This document shows positions 54,258 through 62,555 of a DNA stretch of 64,000 bases, piece after piece. This DNA comes from Sulfuriroseicoccus oceanibius. GTDB lineage: Bacteria; Verrucomicrobiota; Verrucomicrobiia; Verrucomicrobiales; SLCJ01. The notes below the pieces were generated by a model. It saw only the letters and a program-made list of their open reading frames with translations, ran no database searches and was not told where the DNA came from. Within the stretch, counting starts at the first letter, position 1; each line of letters opens with the position of its first letter. The translations under genes and the position numbers were made by a program. The stretch is taken from the NCBI RefSeq assembly GCF_010681825.2, contig NZ_CP066776.1:930001-994000 (forward strand), in the 5' to 3' direction.

Positions 54258-54965
54258 TCAGCTGTCTTGGCCGGTGGGCTTTTGGCCCCGGCTGGACGCC
54301 ACGGTTTTGCCGTCTTCTTCGGTGGTTTTCTCATCGGAGTCCGAGCGGGCGATGGCGCTGCCGAGCGAGCGGGTCATCTTTTGGGTGCGGATACTCAGAG
54401 GCATGCCGCCTTCGACGACGTTGAGGGTGGCGCCGACGCCGACGCGGTTATAGAGGTCGATGACGTCCTTTGAGGTCATGCGGATGCAGCCGTAGCTGAC
54501 GGGCTTGCCGATGTTGCGTTCCTCGGGGGTGCCGTGGATGTAGATGAAGCGTGAGAATGCGTTTTGGTTGTGGTCTTCCAGGCCTTTAACCCAGAGAATG
54601 CGCGATACGATCGGATCGCGGCCCGGTGCGTTGGGTTTGAGCACTTCGCCGGTGCGTTGGCGGGATTTGAAGACGGCTCCGGCAGGGGCGTTGGCTCCGA
54701 TCTTTTTGGCGACCTTCATTTTTCCGGTCGGGGTGCGGTAGCTTCCCTTTTTGTCGCCGAGTCCGAACTTGGACGTCGAGACCGGATAATAGGCGACCAG
54801 TTTGCCGTCGCGGAGCACGGCCATTGATTGGTTGCGTACGCTGACGATCATTTCGTCGCCTTTTTTAGGTTGGGGCGATTGGCATGACGTAGTCATGAGG
54901 ACCGCGGCCAGGGCGGCGAGGGTAGCGGAAATGCGGATGAGGTGGCGGATCGGGGATGTCGTCAC
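54258..54965 (-). CDS. L,D-transpeptidase lipoprotein (YkuD domain)
   Basis: This protein is 235 residues from GTG 54965, with TTG 55025 as an upstream alternative. The lipoprotein signal ends at T-T-S-C (Cys about 28). The YkuD domain follows, with I-H-G-T-P and the active-site S-Y-G-C-I-R-M (catalytic Cys and Arg, His upstream). These enzymes make 3-3 peptidoglycan cross-links or attach proteins to peptidoglycan in the periplasm. The C-terminal ~40 residues are low-complexity. Context gives no clue to which activity applies. Confidence 0.9.
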   Translation of the reverse strand: MTTSPIRHLIRISATLAALAAVLMTTSCQSPQPKKGDEMIVSVRNQSMAVLRDGKLVAYYPVSTSKFGLGDKKGSYRTPTGKMKVAKKIGANAPAGAVFKSRQRTGEVLKPNAPGRDPIVSRILWVKGLEDHNQNAFSRFIYIHGTPEERNIGKPVSYGCIRMTSKDVIDLYNRVGVGATLNVVEGGMPLSIRTQKMTRSLGSAIARSDSDEKTTEEDGKTVASSRGQKPTGQDS

Positions 54966-55145
54966 AGGCTCAAGGGGATCGGGGTTGGTCGGCGGGATGT
55001 TGCCGGATTTGATCTCGGATTGCAACCGCGGATCGGCAGGCGTGCCGGAGCCAGAATCGCAATCGGAGGAATCGATACCCGCTCGCCTGACTTGCGGCGA
55101 GGGGGAGGCGTGTCCTGCCTGTGGCGGCGGCTGGTGAGCAGAGAC

Positions 55146-55181
55146 AAAAAAAGCCGGAGAGCGGCGTGCGCTCTCCGGCTT
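55146..55181 (-). terminator. Rho-independent terminator after the cellulose-synthase-like gene
   Basis: Read on the minus strand, AAGCCGGAGAGCG pairs with CGCTCTCCGGCTT, followed by TTTTTG. It lies 15 nt after the stop of the gene at 55195. Confidence 0.92.
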
Positions 55182-55194
55182 GGTCGGGATGAAA

Positions 55195-56733
55195 TTACTT
55201 CTCGGTCACTTGGACTGCGTCTTCGCTGCCGGTGTCGATGATGACGTCCTTGTTTTTGCCCCAGTTGAAGCGGTTGGCTGCGGAGCCGTAGGCCACGTAG
55301 AGGAAGCCGAAGGTAAAGATGCTGAGGAATGGAACGCTCATCCATGTGCCTTCGGAAATGGCGAACCATGTAGCGTAGGCAAACCATGCTGCAAACACGA
55401 TCTCGAGCACGGTTGCTACCGACTTGAGTGCTTTGTAGCGGCTCTTGGTGATGTCCTTCTTCTCCTTCTTCTCGCCGATGCCGTACTTCGGCGTGCGGAC
55501 GAATCCGGACTTGTGGTTGAAGATGGCTTCGAGCACTGCCTTTTGGTTGTTGATCGACATGCCAATGCCGAGTGCCAGCAGGAGTGGCAGGTTCAGCGCC
55601 TCGCGCCACCATGTGCGTGGGTGCAGCTGGTGCTGGGCCACGATGTAGAAGATGATGATCGACAGCGATGCGAAGAGGAAGATCGGCAGGCTGAGGTAAC
55701 GGCCGAGCTCAGGGGTAATCCCTTCCGGCCATGCCGGGTACGAGTAAACGCACAGGAAGATCAACAGCAGGTACGCGAAGTTGGCGGTGAGGTGCGCGGT
55801 CGCCTCGAGCTTGATGTAAAGCGGGACCGGTGCTTTCCAAATGGTGCCGAGCATCTTCTTGCAGGTCTGGATCGAGCCTTTGGTCCAGCGGTGCTGCTGG
55901 CTCTTGAAGCCGTCCATGTCGACTGGCAGCTCAGCTGGGCAGACAACGTCTTTGAGGAAGATGAAGTTCCAGCCCTTGAGCTGTGCGCGGTAGCTGAGGT
56001 CCATGTCCTCGGTGAGGGTGTCGTATTCCCATCCGCCGGCGTCTTCGATGCACTGCTTGCGCCACATGCCGCCGGTACCGTTGAAGGTGAAGAAGCGGCC
56101 GGAGCGGTTGCGGGAGGTTTGCTCGAGGAGCAAGTGGCCGTCGAGGAACATCGCCTGAACGCGGGTGAGCAGTGAGTACTCGCGGTTGAGGTGGCCCCAG
56201 CGGGTCTGGACCATGCCGATCTTCTCGTCGGTGAAGAAATGGATCATGTCCATGATGATCTCAGGACCAGGGACGAAGTCGGCGTCGAGAATGAAGAGGA
56301 AGTCGCCTTTGGCGGACTTGGTGCCGGCTTCGAGAGCGCCAGCTTTGAAGCCGGTGCGGTCAGTGCGGTGGAGGTATTCCACGTCAAAGCCCTGGGCGCG
56401 CAGTTTAGCGGCCTCTTTTTGGCAGATCTCGACGGTTTCGTCGGTCGAGTCGTCGAGGATCTGGATCTGGAGTTTGTCCTGCGGGTAGTTGATTTTGCTC
56501 ACCGCGCCGAGCAAACGCTCCATCACGTATTGCTCATTGAAGACAGGTAGTTGAACGGTGACGACCGGCAGCTCATCCCACTTCTTAGCTGGCTTGGGCT
56601 CTTGCTTGGAGTGCTTCCAGTAGAGGTAAATCAGGGTGTAGCGGTGGATTCCGTACGAGCAAAGTCCGACCAATACGATCGCGTATGAAATGATCCAAAT
56701 GATCGTTTCCCAGTTCATGTTTTCCCAGTTCAT
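55195..56733 (-). CDS. Membrane glycosyltransferase family 2 (cellulose-synthase-like)
   Basis: This 512-residue protein has an N-terminal membrane helix (about 8-28), then the GT2 catalytic domain: V-Q-L-P-V-F-N-E, D-D-S-T-D, D-A-D-F-V (D-x-D), T-E-D-M-D (catalytic base) and Q-Q-H-R-W (Q-x-x-R-W, processive type). About four C-terminal membrane helices follow. These motifs define processive beta-glycosyltransferases and CESA-like enzymes; the polymer is not identifiable. It may be a glucosyl- or glucomannan-type synthase. No partner subunits (BcsB/C or Alg8-like) are adjacent. ATG 56733 is used; an ATG at 56718 is also in frame. Confidence 0.9.
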   Translation of the reverse strand: MNWENMNWETIIWIISYAIVLVGLCSYGIHRYTLIYLYWKHSKQEPKPAKKWDELPVVTVQLPVFNEQYVMERLLGAVSKINYPQDKLQIQILDDSTDETVEICQKEAAKLRAQGFDVEYLHRTDRTGFKAGALEAGTKSAKGDFLFILDADFVPGPEIIMDMIHFFTDEKIGMVQTRWGHLNREYSLLTRVQAMFLDGHLLLEQTSRNRSGRFFTFNGTGGMWRKQCIEDAGGWEYDTLTEDMDLSYRAQLKGWNFIFLKDVVCPAELPVDMDGFKSQQHRWTKGSIQTCKKMLGTIWKAPVPLYIKLEATAHLTANFAYLLLIFLCVYSYPAWPEGITPELGRYLSLPIFLFASLSIIIFYIVAQHQLHPRTWWREALNLPLLLALGIGMSINNQKAVLEAIFNHKSGFVRTPKYGIGEKKEKKDITKSRYKALKSVATVLEIVFAAWFAYATWFAISEGTWMSVPFLSIFTFGFLYVAYGSAANRFNWGKNKDVIIDTGSEDAVQVTEK

Positions 56734-57014
56734 AGTGGAGAAGTGTGTCAGGTCTGTGTTGGGGCGGGGCTGGAAAGCTGGCCTAGAGAGTGTGCCTGGG
56801 GTCCGTCGGGGGGAATGCAGTCATTTGGTGTGAGTTGCACGGGATCAGGGGGATGCACCCATCCGATATGTTGGTATGCTAGTCAAGCCAAATGCCCGTG
56901 ACTGGATTGAGTTGGTAGTGGTGGATTTGACTCGCGGGCGTGAGGTTGATCGGTTACTTTGCCCATATTCGGTGGCTTGCCGATGGGGGGGCGTGGCGAC
57001 AGGTCCGGACTCAG

Positions 57015-57890
57015 ATGATTTCTATGATTTGCAAAATGATGCAGCTTTTTTCCTCCAGAGTGAGAGGCTTCCGCGCGTCGCGGGTGGTTTGTGCCGGGCT
57101 GTTGGCTGGTCTCATGACCGCTGGGGCACATGCTCAGGATGCGGAATACTCGACCGATGAAATGTTGGAGGACGACCACTTCCGCGAGGAGTTTGGGATC
57201 AACGATTTCACCACGCCTTCGATCAAACTGATTTTCGACGACCTCGGTAACCTTGGGCCGATCCCTTACGGTGATCTCAAGCGCGATGCCCGCGATAAGG
57301 TGAGCCGGGATCGCGTGGCGGTTGCGTTGAACCTGGGAACGTTGATTGCCGATGGCTTCCTGATCGTGCAGGCCGAACGCTTGAAAGACATTGAGCCGGT
57401 AGGGAAGGCGATTTTGAAACATGCCGAAGCCTTGGGCACTGGACGCCACATCAAACGCCACTCGCGCAGCCTGCTCGAGTACAGCGCTCTCGGCCAAACC
57501 GACAAGCTCCGCACTGAGTTGGAAAGCACCCAGCGCGACGTGGAAAAGGAAATGGTCGATCTGCGGGACGTGGATATTGCCCACCTGATTTCGCTCGGCG
57601 GTTGGGCGCGCGCTTTTGAGATTGGCTGCGCGGTGATTAACAAGGACTTCTCATCTGACAAAGTGCGGATGATCGCCCGGGCAGACATCACGTCGTACTT
57701 CCAGGCGCAGCTGGAGACATTGCACCCCAAGATTCAGGAGCGTGAGCTGGTCAAGCAGGTCAACGAGGCGCTGGTGCAACTTCATGCCATGATCGACATG
57801 CCGGAGGAGCGTGAGTTCACCAAGGCTGATCTGGCGGCGATGAGCGCGAAAGCGAAGGAAGTGAGTGACTTGATCACCAATGCTCGTTAG
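57015..57890 (+). CDS. Secreted or periplasmic protein of unknown function
   Basis: This is about 291 residues. A signal peptide (hydrophobic A-G-L-L-A-G-L-M-T-A-G-A, cleavage near A-H-A) precedes a mostly helical mature domain with D-R-V-A-V-A-L-N-L-G-T-L-I-A-D-G-F and S-L-G-G-W-A-R-A-F-E. I do not recognise a named family, though the pattern looks conserved rather than random. Starts at 57015, 57024 and 57039 are possible, so the N-terminus is uncertain. The GT9 gene starts 27 bp later on the same strand, so co-transcription is likely. It is probably periplasmic; no enzymatic motif is visible. Positions 56734-57014 hold no other feature. Confidence 0.65.
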   Translation: MISMICKMMQLFSSRVRGFRASRVVCAGLLAGLMTAGAHAQDAEYSTDEMLEDDHFREEFGINDFTTPSIKLIFDDLGNLGPIPYGDLKRDARDKVSRDRVAVALNLGTLIADGFLIVQAERLKDIEPVGKAILKHAEALGTGRHIKRHSRSLLEYSALGQTDKLRTELESTQRDVEKEMVDLRDVDIAHLISLGGWARAFEIGCAVINKDFSSDKVRMIARADITSYFQAQLETLHPKIQERELVKQVNEALVQLHAMIDMPEEREFTKADLAAMSAKAKEVSDLITNAR

Positions 57891-57917
57891 TGGGTTGGGG
57901 GAATCATAGAGATAGTA

Positions 57918-58841
57918 ATGGGTAAGGCATTGGTTTTGCGCGGTGGCGCGCTGGGAGATTTTGTTCTGACATTGCCGACGATCCGGCTGATGGCAGAGGG
58001 CTTGCCGAAGGCGGAAGTCGAAGTGATGGGCTACGCGCCGATGATCCAGTTGGCGGAACTCGCTGGGTTGGCGGTGGCAACGAAGCGCATCGAGCACGTC
58101 GGGCTGGCGTCGTTTTTCGTTCCGGGCGCTGAGTTGGATCCCGAATGGTGCGCGTATTTCGAGTCGTTCGATGTCATTGTGAGTTATCTCAGCGATCCGC
58201 ACGGGATTTTTAAGGGGAACCTGATTCGTGCCGGCGTGGGAGAGACTGACTACTTTCCTGCGATTGCCCAGGTTTCGGCGGATGCGACCCATGGTCATGC
58301 AGTTGAGCAACTGGCGAGACCTCTCGAATCGATCGGGCTTTTCCTGGACGATCCGGTGCCGAGCTTGAACCTGTCGGGCGGCGGAATGCGGTCCGGTGTG
58401 GCGATTCATCCGGGCAGCGGTTCGGCATCGAAAAACTGGTCACGCGCATCTTGGAAGGAGTTGGCGCTGGAGTTGGCTGGAAACTTGCCTGCCGGTGAGG
58501 AGGTCGCAGTGGTTTCCGGTGAGGCGGAGGAAGAGTGGATCGACGAATGGCTGGCGGACCTGCGTGGCGACGGAGTGAACGTCGCAAGCTGGCGCATGGA
58601 ATCGTTAACCGATCTGGCAGCCAAGCTGGCCGGGGTGCGTGCTTTTGTTGGCCATGATACGGGAACGTCCCACCTTGCCGCAGCAGCGGGGGCGCCGACG
58701 GTTGCGCTGTTTGCGCCTACCGACCCTGCGGTGTGGCGCCCGATGGGGGATCACGTCACCGCGTTGCGGGCGGAGGATGGTGATTGGTCACGGCTCTCCG
58801 TGGCTGATGTGCTCGCCGCCGCGCGCGAGCGGATGGGGTAG
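57918..58841 (+). CDS. Glycosyltransferase family 9 (heptosyltransferase-like)
   Basis: This 307-residue protein has the GT9 signatures: N-terminal A-L-V-L-R-G-G-A-L-G-D-F-V-L-T-L-P, the binding region A-I-H-P-G-S-G-S-A-S-K-N-W (about residues 158-170) and V-G-H-D-T-G-T-S-H-L-A-A-A-A-G. Compared with the GT9 at 41528, the S-A-S-K-N-W motif is closer to the canonical ADP-heptose type. It likely acts on lipopolysaccharide core. The MITE copy 3 lies 21 bp after its stop. Confidence 0.9.
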   Translation: MGKALVLRGGALGDFVLTLPTIRLMAEGLPKAEVEVMGYAPMIQLAELAGLAVATKRIEHVGLASFFVPGAELDPEWCAYFESFDVIVSYLSDPHGIFKGNLIRAGVGETDYFPAIAQVSADATHGHAVEQLARPLESIGLFLDDPVPSLNLSGGGMRSGVAIHPGSGSASKNWSRASWKELALELAGNLPAGEEVAVVSGEAEEEWIDEWLADLRGDGVNVASWRMESLTDLAAKLAGVRAFVGHDTGTSHLAAAAGAPTVALFAPTDPAVWRPMGDHVTALRAEDGDWSRLSVADVLAAARERMG

Positions 58842-58862
58842 TTGGTGGAGTGTGTTGGAGTT

Positions 58863-59065
58863 ATACCATTTAACCGGTCACCTTGTCGGAATCGATGGGG
58901 ATTCGACTGGTGGTAGATGGAGTGAAGAAAGTGATCTTGGCGGGATCTTTTTGAGTGATGCTGCGTTGCTCACAGCTCAGTTAGCCCGCTAGCATCGCGG
59001 TTCGCGCCTTGCCTCACTCGAAAAAGCTCTCCGCCATTCCGCCAATTCGACCGTTCAATTGGTAT
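58863..59065 (+). mobile_element. Fold-back MITE-like element, family B, copy 3
   Basis: This 203-bp element has the same length and orientation as copy 2. Terminal repeats are ATACCATTTAACCGG ... CCGTTCAATTGGTAT, with a few substitutions each. The core (GGCGGGATCTTTTTGAGTGATG ... CACTCGAAAAAGCTCTCCGCC) is near-identical to copy 2. The left third is the most diverged part. It lies between the GT9 gene and the PEP-CTERM gene and contains no ORF of its own. Confidence 0.88.
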
Positions 59066-59166
59066 TAGGGTAGTTGTGTGCGTCCCTTGAGGTGGCGCAT
59101 GACGTAGCCGGTTGTTGGGCGATCTCTTCTCCAGAGATCGTCTGCTAACACCAACAACCCCAACTC

Positions 59167-59928
59167 ATGAAGAAGCGAACCAGCGTATTGGCAGGTGCCG
59201 TCTCGATTCTCCTCAGTGGAATGTGCAGCGCGGCAGTGATCACAATTAACTGGACCGATGGTGGTCCTGGAACGGGAAACGCCGTGGCTGATGAGGCGGC
59301 CGGAGTGGTTCCGAGCCCGTATGTGAATACCATCACGGGGAATGGGAACGCGCTGAACAATACCAATGCTTCGGATTTGTTTGATGACTCCGGAGCCGGA
59401 TCCGGAGTGGCAGTCTCGGCTTCGTCGATCAATGCGGGTGGGTTTACGTCCACGGCGACATCGGGATACAACACAGAGTTCAGCAATGTGCTGATGAGGA
59501 ACTATGGCGATACCGCGGGGGGAACGATCACTTTCACCGGGTTGTCCGCGTGGTTGTCTGCTACGGGGCAGACTGCGTATGAGGTTTATTACATGAGTGA
59601 TCGCCAAGTGAATTTGTATTCGGGGTCGATCGCTATAGGTGCTGAAAAGTTCTTCCTCGCCAATGGTGGGGCGGGAAGTACCCAAACCGGCCCCTTTGTT
59701 CTAGGGACTTCCACGACGTTGGCCGATGCCCAGGCCAATGCCAACACAGCAAATTATGTGAAGTTCTCTGCCATTAGTGGTGACAGCTTTACCATCGACA
59801 TCCAACGCGATGGCGGCGGGGGCTTCATCGATGTGAATGGCATCCAGATTGTCGGAGTGCCCGAGCCCTCATCCGCAGCTTTGATTGGGCTGGGCAGTCT
59901 GAGTTTGCTGTTGCGTCGCCGCAGGTAG
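59167..59928 (+). CDS. PEP-CTERM sorting-domain surface protein
   Basis: This 253-residue secreted protein has a signal peptide (residues 1-23, cut near S-A-A). The mature part is Gly/Ser/Thr/Asn-rich and beta-like, ending in V-P-E-P-S-S-A-A-L-I-G-L-G-S-L-S-L-L-L and R-R-R-R. That is a canonical PEP-CTERM tail, which in this phylum is processed by exosortase for export and anchoring with an exopolysaccharide system. Function of the surface domain is unknown. It is preceded by a 100-bp spacer after the MITE. No exosortase or EPS genes are in the window. Confidence 0.9.
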   Translation: MKKRTSVLAGAVSILLSGMCSAAVITINWTDGGPGTGNAVADEAAGVVPSPYVNTITGNGNALNNTNASDLFDDSGAGSGVAVSASSINAGGFTSTATSGYNTEFSNVLMRNYGDTAGGTITFTGLSAWLSATGQTAYEVYYMSDRQVNLYSGSIAIGAEKFFLANGGAGSTQTGPFVLGTSTTLADAQANANTANYVKFSAISGDSFTIDIQRDGGGGFIDVNGIQIVGVPEPSSAALIGLGSLSLLLRRRR

Positions 59929-60022
59929 CGAGTGCTCCGCTCATTTGGCACCGCTCGCTTGGGTTCGAGCGGTGCTTTCTTGACTGGGGACTTTGTATCG
60001 GCCGGAGCTCACATTCTCCAAC

Positions 60023-60208
60023 ATGCGCATTTCAGGAAAAGCGGTGGCGAAGGGCGATCTGCCGCAGAAGACCTGTCCCGTTTGTGGTCGGCCCTTCGTC
60101 TGGCGCAAAAAGTGGGAGGCTTGCTGGGATGACGTCGTTTATTGCTCCGAACGCTGTCGGAGAAAAGGGCGTGGCGCGAAAGGCGCGGCGGCGAGACCAA
60201 CCACTTGA
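60023..60208 (+). CDS. DUF2256 domain-containing small protein
   Basis: This 61-residue protein is a zinc-ribbon-like DUF2256 domain: [17 protein letters not shown], then [12 protein letters not shown]. The four Cys pairs should bind zinc. Function unknown. ATG 60023 is preferred over 59993. The ADP-ribosylglycohydrolase gene starts 12 bp after its stop, so the two are probably one operon. Confidence 0.85.
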   Translation: MRISGKAVAKGDLPQKTCPVCGRPFVWRKKWEACWDDVVYCSERCRRKGRGAKGAAARPTT

Positions 60209-60220
60209 TTAGGGTTTGCT

Positions 60221-61225
60221 ATGAATGACCGGATGCAGAATGCCATGCTCGGTGCGCTGGTCGCCGACGCCGTCTCGCTCCCAGTGCATTGGTACTATGA
60301 TACGGATGCGCTCGACCGCGATTATCCTGATCTCACAACCTATCAGGCGCCTCGCAACCCGCATCCCGACAGCATTCTTTGGCGCTCGCATTACACCCCG
60401 CTCAATGAGGCTGGCGATATTCTTCACGAGCAGGCGAAGTTTTGGGGGCAACGTGGGATCCACTACCATCAGTTTCTGCCGGCCGGAGACAGCACCTTGA
60501 ACTTTCTGCTGGGCGCTCAGCTCTATCGATCCGTAGTTGCGACCGGTCAGTACGATCCTCGGCGGTGGTTGCAAATCTATATCGACAGCATGCGCAAGCC
60601 GGGCTGGCATAACGATACCTATGTGGAGGAGTATCATCGGGCGTTTTTCGAGAACTTGGCCCGAGGGGTGCCGCCCAAGCGCTGTGGCATAGAGGATATT
60701 CATATTGGTGGGCTTACCCCTGTGCCTTTTTTGTTGGCTGCGCTTGATGCATTGGGTGAGCTGCCGGTGGCAGAGGAGGTGTCCTTGGTGTTGGATCACT
60801 TGGCGCTAACCCATCGTGGTAGTGCGGTCGCTCAGGCTGGGCGGGTGTTCACCAAAATCCTGCACGCGGTTTGTGCGGGGATCGAATTGCGCGAAGCGGT
60901 GCTGCGCGAGGCGAATGACTATGTGGGTGGGCGTCAGCTCCGTGCGTGGGAGTCGCTGGAGGATCGGGAGGTTGTTGGGCAAAAACTGACACCTGCGTGC
61001 TATCTGCCGGACTCGTTCACCGCATCGTTGTTTCTCGTATGGAAGTACCACGACGATTTCTCTGCGGGGGTAATCGCCAACGCGCGGTGTGGTGGGGACA
61101 ATGCGCATCGTGGGGCGGTCGTTGGTTCGTTGTTGGCGGCTCGAAACGGGGTGCCCGAACGGTGGCTGCGTGAGCTCAAGACAATGGAGCGCCTGCGCTG
61201 CGATACCTTGGATACAACGTTTTGA
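60221..61225 (+). CDS. ADP-ribosylglycohydrolase family protein
   Basis: This 334-residue protein has the ADP-ribosylglycohydrolase/crystallin-J1 fold: A-M-L-G-A-L-V-A-D-A near the N-terminus, A-G-D-S-T near residue 88, and C-G-G-D-N-A-H-R-G-A-V-V-G near residue 290. These Asp-containing motifs hold the two magnesium ions that activate removal of ADP-ribose from proteins or RNA. The second motif is G-G-D-N-A-H rather than the more common G-G-D-T/N-D-T, which may reduce or alter activity. Its partner, a DUF2256 protein, precedes it by 12 bp. Confidence 0.88.
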   Translation: MNDRMQNAMLGALVADAVSLPVHWYYDTDALDRDYPDLTTYQAPRNPHPDSILWRSHYTPLNEAGDILHEQAKFWGQRGIHYHQFLPAGDSTLNFLLGAQLYRSVVATGQYDPRRWLQIYIDSMRKPGWHNDTYVEEYHRAFFENLARGVPPKRCGIEDIHIGGLTPVPFLLAALDALGELPVAEEVSLVLDHLALTHRGSAVAQAGRVFTKILHAVCAGIELREAVLREANDYVGGRQLRAWESLEDREVVGQKLTPACYLPDSFTASLFLVWKYHDDFSAGVIANARCGGDNAHRGAVVGSLLAARNGVPERWLRELKTMERLRCDTLDTTF

Positions 61226-61241
61226 ACGCAGGGGGGAAGGT

Positions 61242-62498
61242 TCAATGAGGTGTGTGCAGCGACGCCGTGATGCGGTCGGCGACTTGTTGTCCTGAGCGGA
61301 CGGCGCCCTCAATGGATGCTGATTCGCAGTAGTCGCCGGCAAGCCACGGGCCGTTGCGGGCTTTGAGGTATCCGTGGCGTTCCGTCTTTGGGAGCTGTTC
61401 TGGCAGTGCTCGTGTGATGCGGTCGCGCGCGAGCAGTCGCCATTGACTGGCGTCGGTTTGCAGCCATTGGCTTAGTTCGTTGCGGACTTCGATCTCCAGG
61501 GCTGGAGCATCGGAGTCGGTCAGGGCTGTGGCGACAATCAGTGAATGTCCTGTAGGTGCGTAATGGGGGGACACGGCTGCCATATTGCACACGTTGTTCA
61601 CCGCGCATTCACCCGTACCGTCCAATGCGATGATCGGCTCATTGAGCACCTGGCCGGGGACGCTGAAGGCAAAGCTCACCTCGGAGCGCCAATCGGGTAA
61701 TTGCGGGCGCATTTCGGGGACGAGTTCGCCCGCACATCGGGCGTCGGTTGCTACCACGACGTGGCTGGCTGCGATGGATTCGCCGTTGGCCAGAGTAATG
61801 CCATCCTGCCGCACTTCGCTGACCTTGTGGTTCAAGTGGAGGCAGTTCTCGGGTAGGCGGTTTGCGAGCTGTTGTGGGATCTGCTGCATCCCGCGGGCTG
61901 GAACCGTAGCGCTACCAGCTCCGAACATTTTGAAAGTGAACTCAAACATGTGGCTCGACGTGCGCAGCTCTCGCTCGAGGAAAATGCCTCCGTAAAAGCC
62001 GCGGAAAAAGGTGTCGATCATCGATTGGCTGAATCCGAACTTCTCCAGATAGCGTTCGGTGGAAATGTCCTCGGTTTGGGCAATTTCTTCGATGGTTTTG
62101 GCTCGGAGTTTTGCCCGCAGCGCACCCACTCGCAGTTTGTCGCCAAGCGTGCCTATCGGTGCCGCGGCCGTGCCGATCAGTGATGCCGGGCGGCGGAAAA
62201 CGTCCATCAACCGGTGGAATTTTTTGCCCGTCCAAATGAGCGCTCCCGGATCGAAGGACCGAAGCTCAAGCGATTGCAGATCCAATAACCGGCCGGCGGT
62301 GGGGTAGGCGTCGAGGTAGACTTGGAACCCACGGTCAATCAAATATCCGTCCACCTCATCGGTTCCCACGCGTCCGCCGACCCTATCTGATCCCTCATAC
62401 ACCACGACCTCGTGGCCTGACTCGATCAAGCGCAGCGCGCAACTAAGACCCGCCATGCCGGCCCCAACAATGACGACAGGTGGAAGCGTGGACGACAT
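61242..62498 (-). CDS. NAD(P)/FAD-dependent amine-oxidase-like oxidoreductase
   Basis: This 418-residue protein opens with V-I-V-G-A-G-M-A-G-L-S (Rossmann FAD-binding) and an adjacent Y-E-G-S-D-R-V-G-G-R-V (the G-G-R motif), as in the amine-oxidase/phytoene-desaturase/protoporphyrinogen-oxidase superfamily. A C-terminal FAD-binding region (N-G-P-W-L-A-G-D-Y) completes the two-part site. The substrate is not determinable; it resembles carotenoid or protoporphyrinogen-type flavoenzymes. It is convergent with the ADP-ribosylglycohydrolase gene and lies about 57 bp downstream of the cardiolipin-synthase-like gene on the minus strand. Confidence 0.87.
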   Translation of the reverse strand: MSSTLPPVVIVGAGMAGLSCALRLIESGHEVVVYEGSDRVGGRVGTDEVDGYLIDRGFQVYLDAYPTAGRLLDLQSLELRSFDPGALIWTGKKFHRLMDVFRRPASLIGTAAAPIGTLGDKLRVGALRAKLRAKTIEEIAQTEDISTERYLEKFGFSQSMIDTFFRGFYGGIFLERELRTSSHMFEFTFKMFGAGSATVPARGMQQIPQQLANRLPENCLHLNHKVSEVRQDGITLANGESIAASHVVVATDARCAGELVPEMRPQLPDWRSEVSFAFSVPGQVLNEPIIALDGTGECAVNNVCNMAAVSPHYAPTGHSLIVATALTDSDAPALEIEVRNELSQWLQTDASQWRLLARDRITRALPEQLPKTERHGYLKARNGPWLAGDYCESASIEGAVRSGQQVADRITASLHTPH

Positions 62499-62555
62499 GA
62501 TTTGATGCTTGCCCGAGCGGCGGAGAAACTCAAGGCCGAAACCCAGTTGGGGCGG

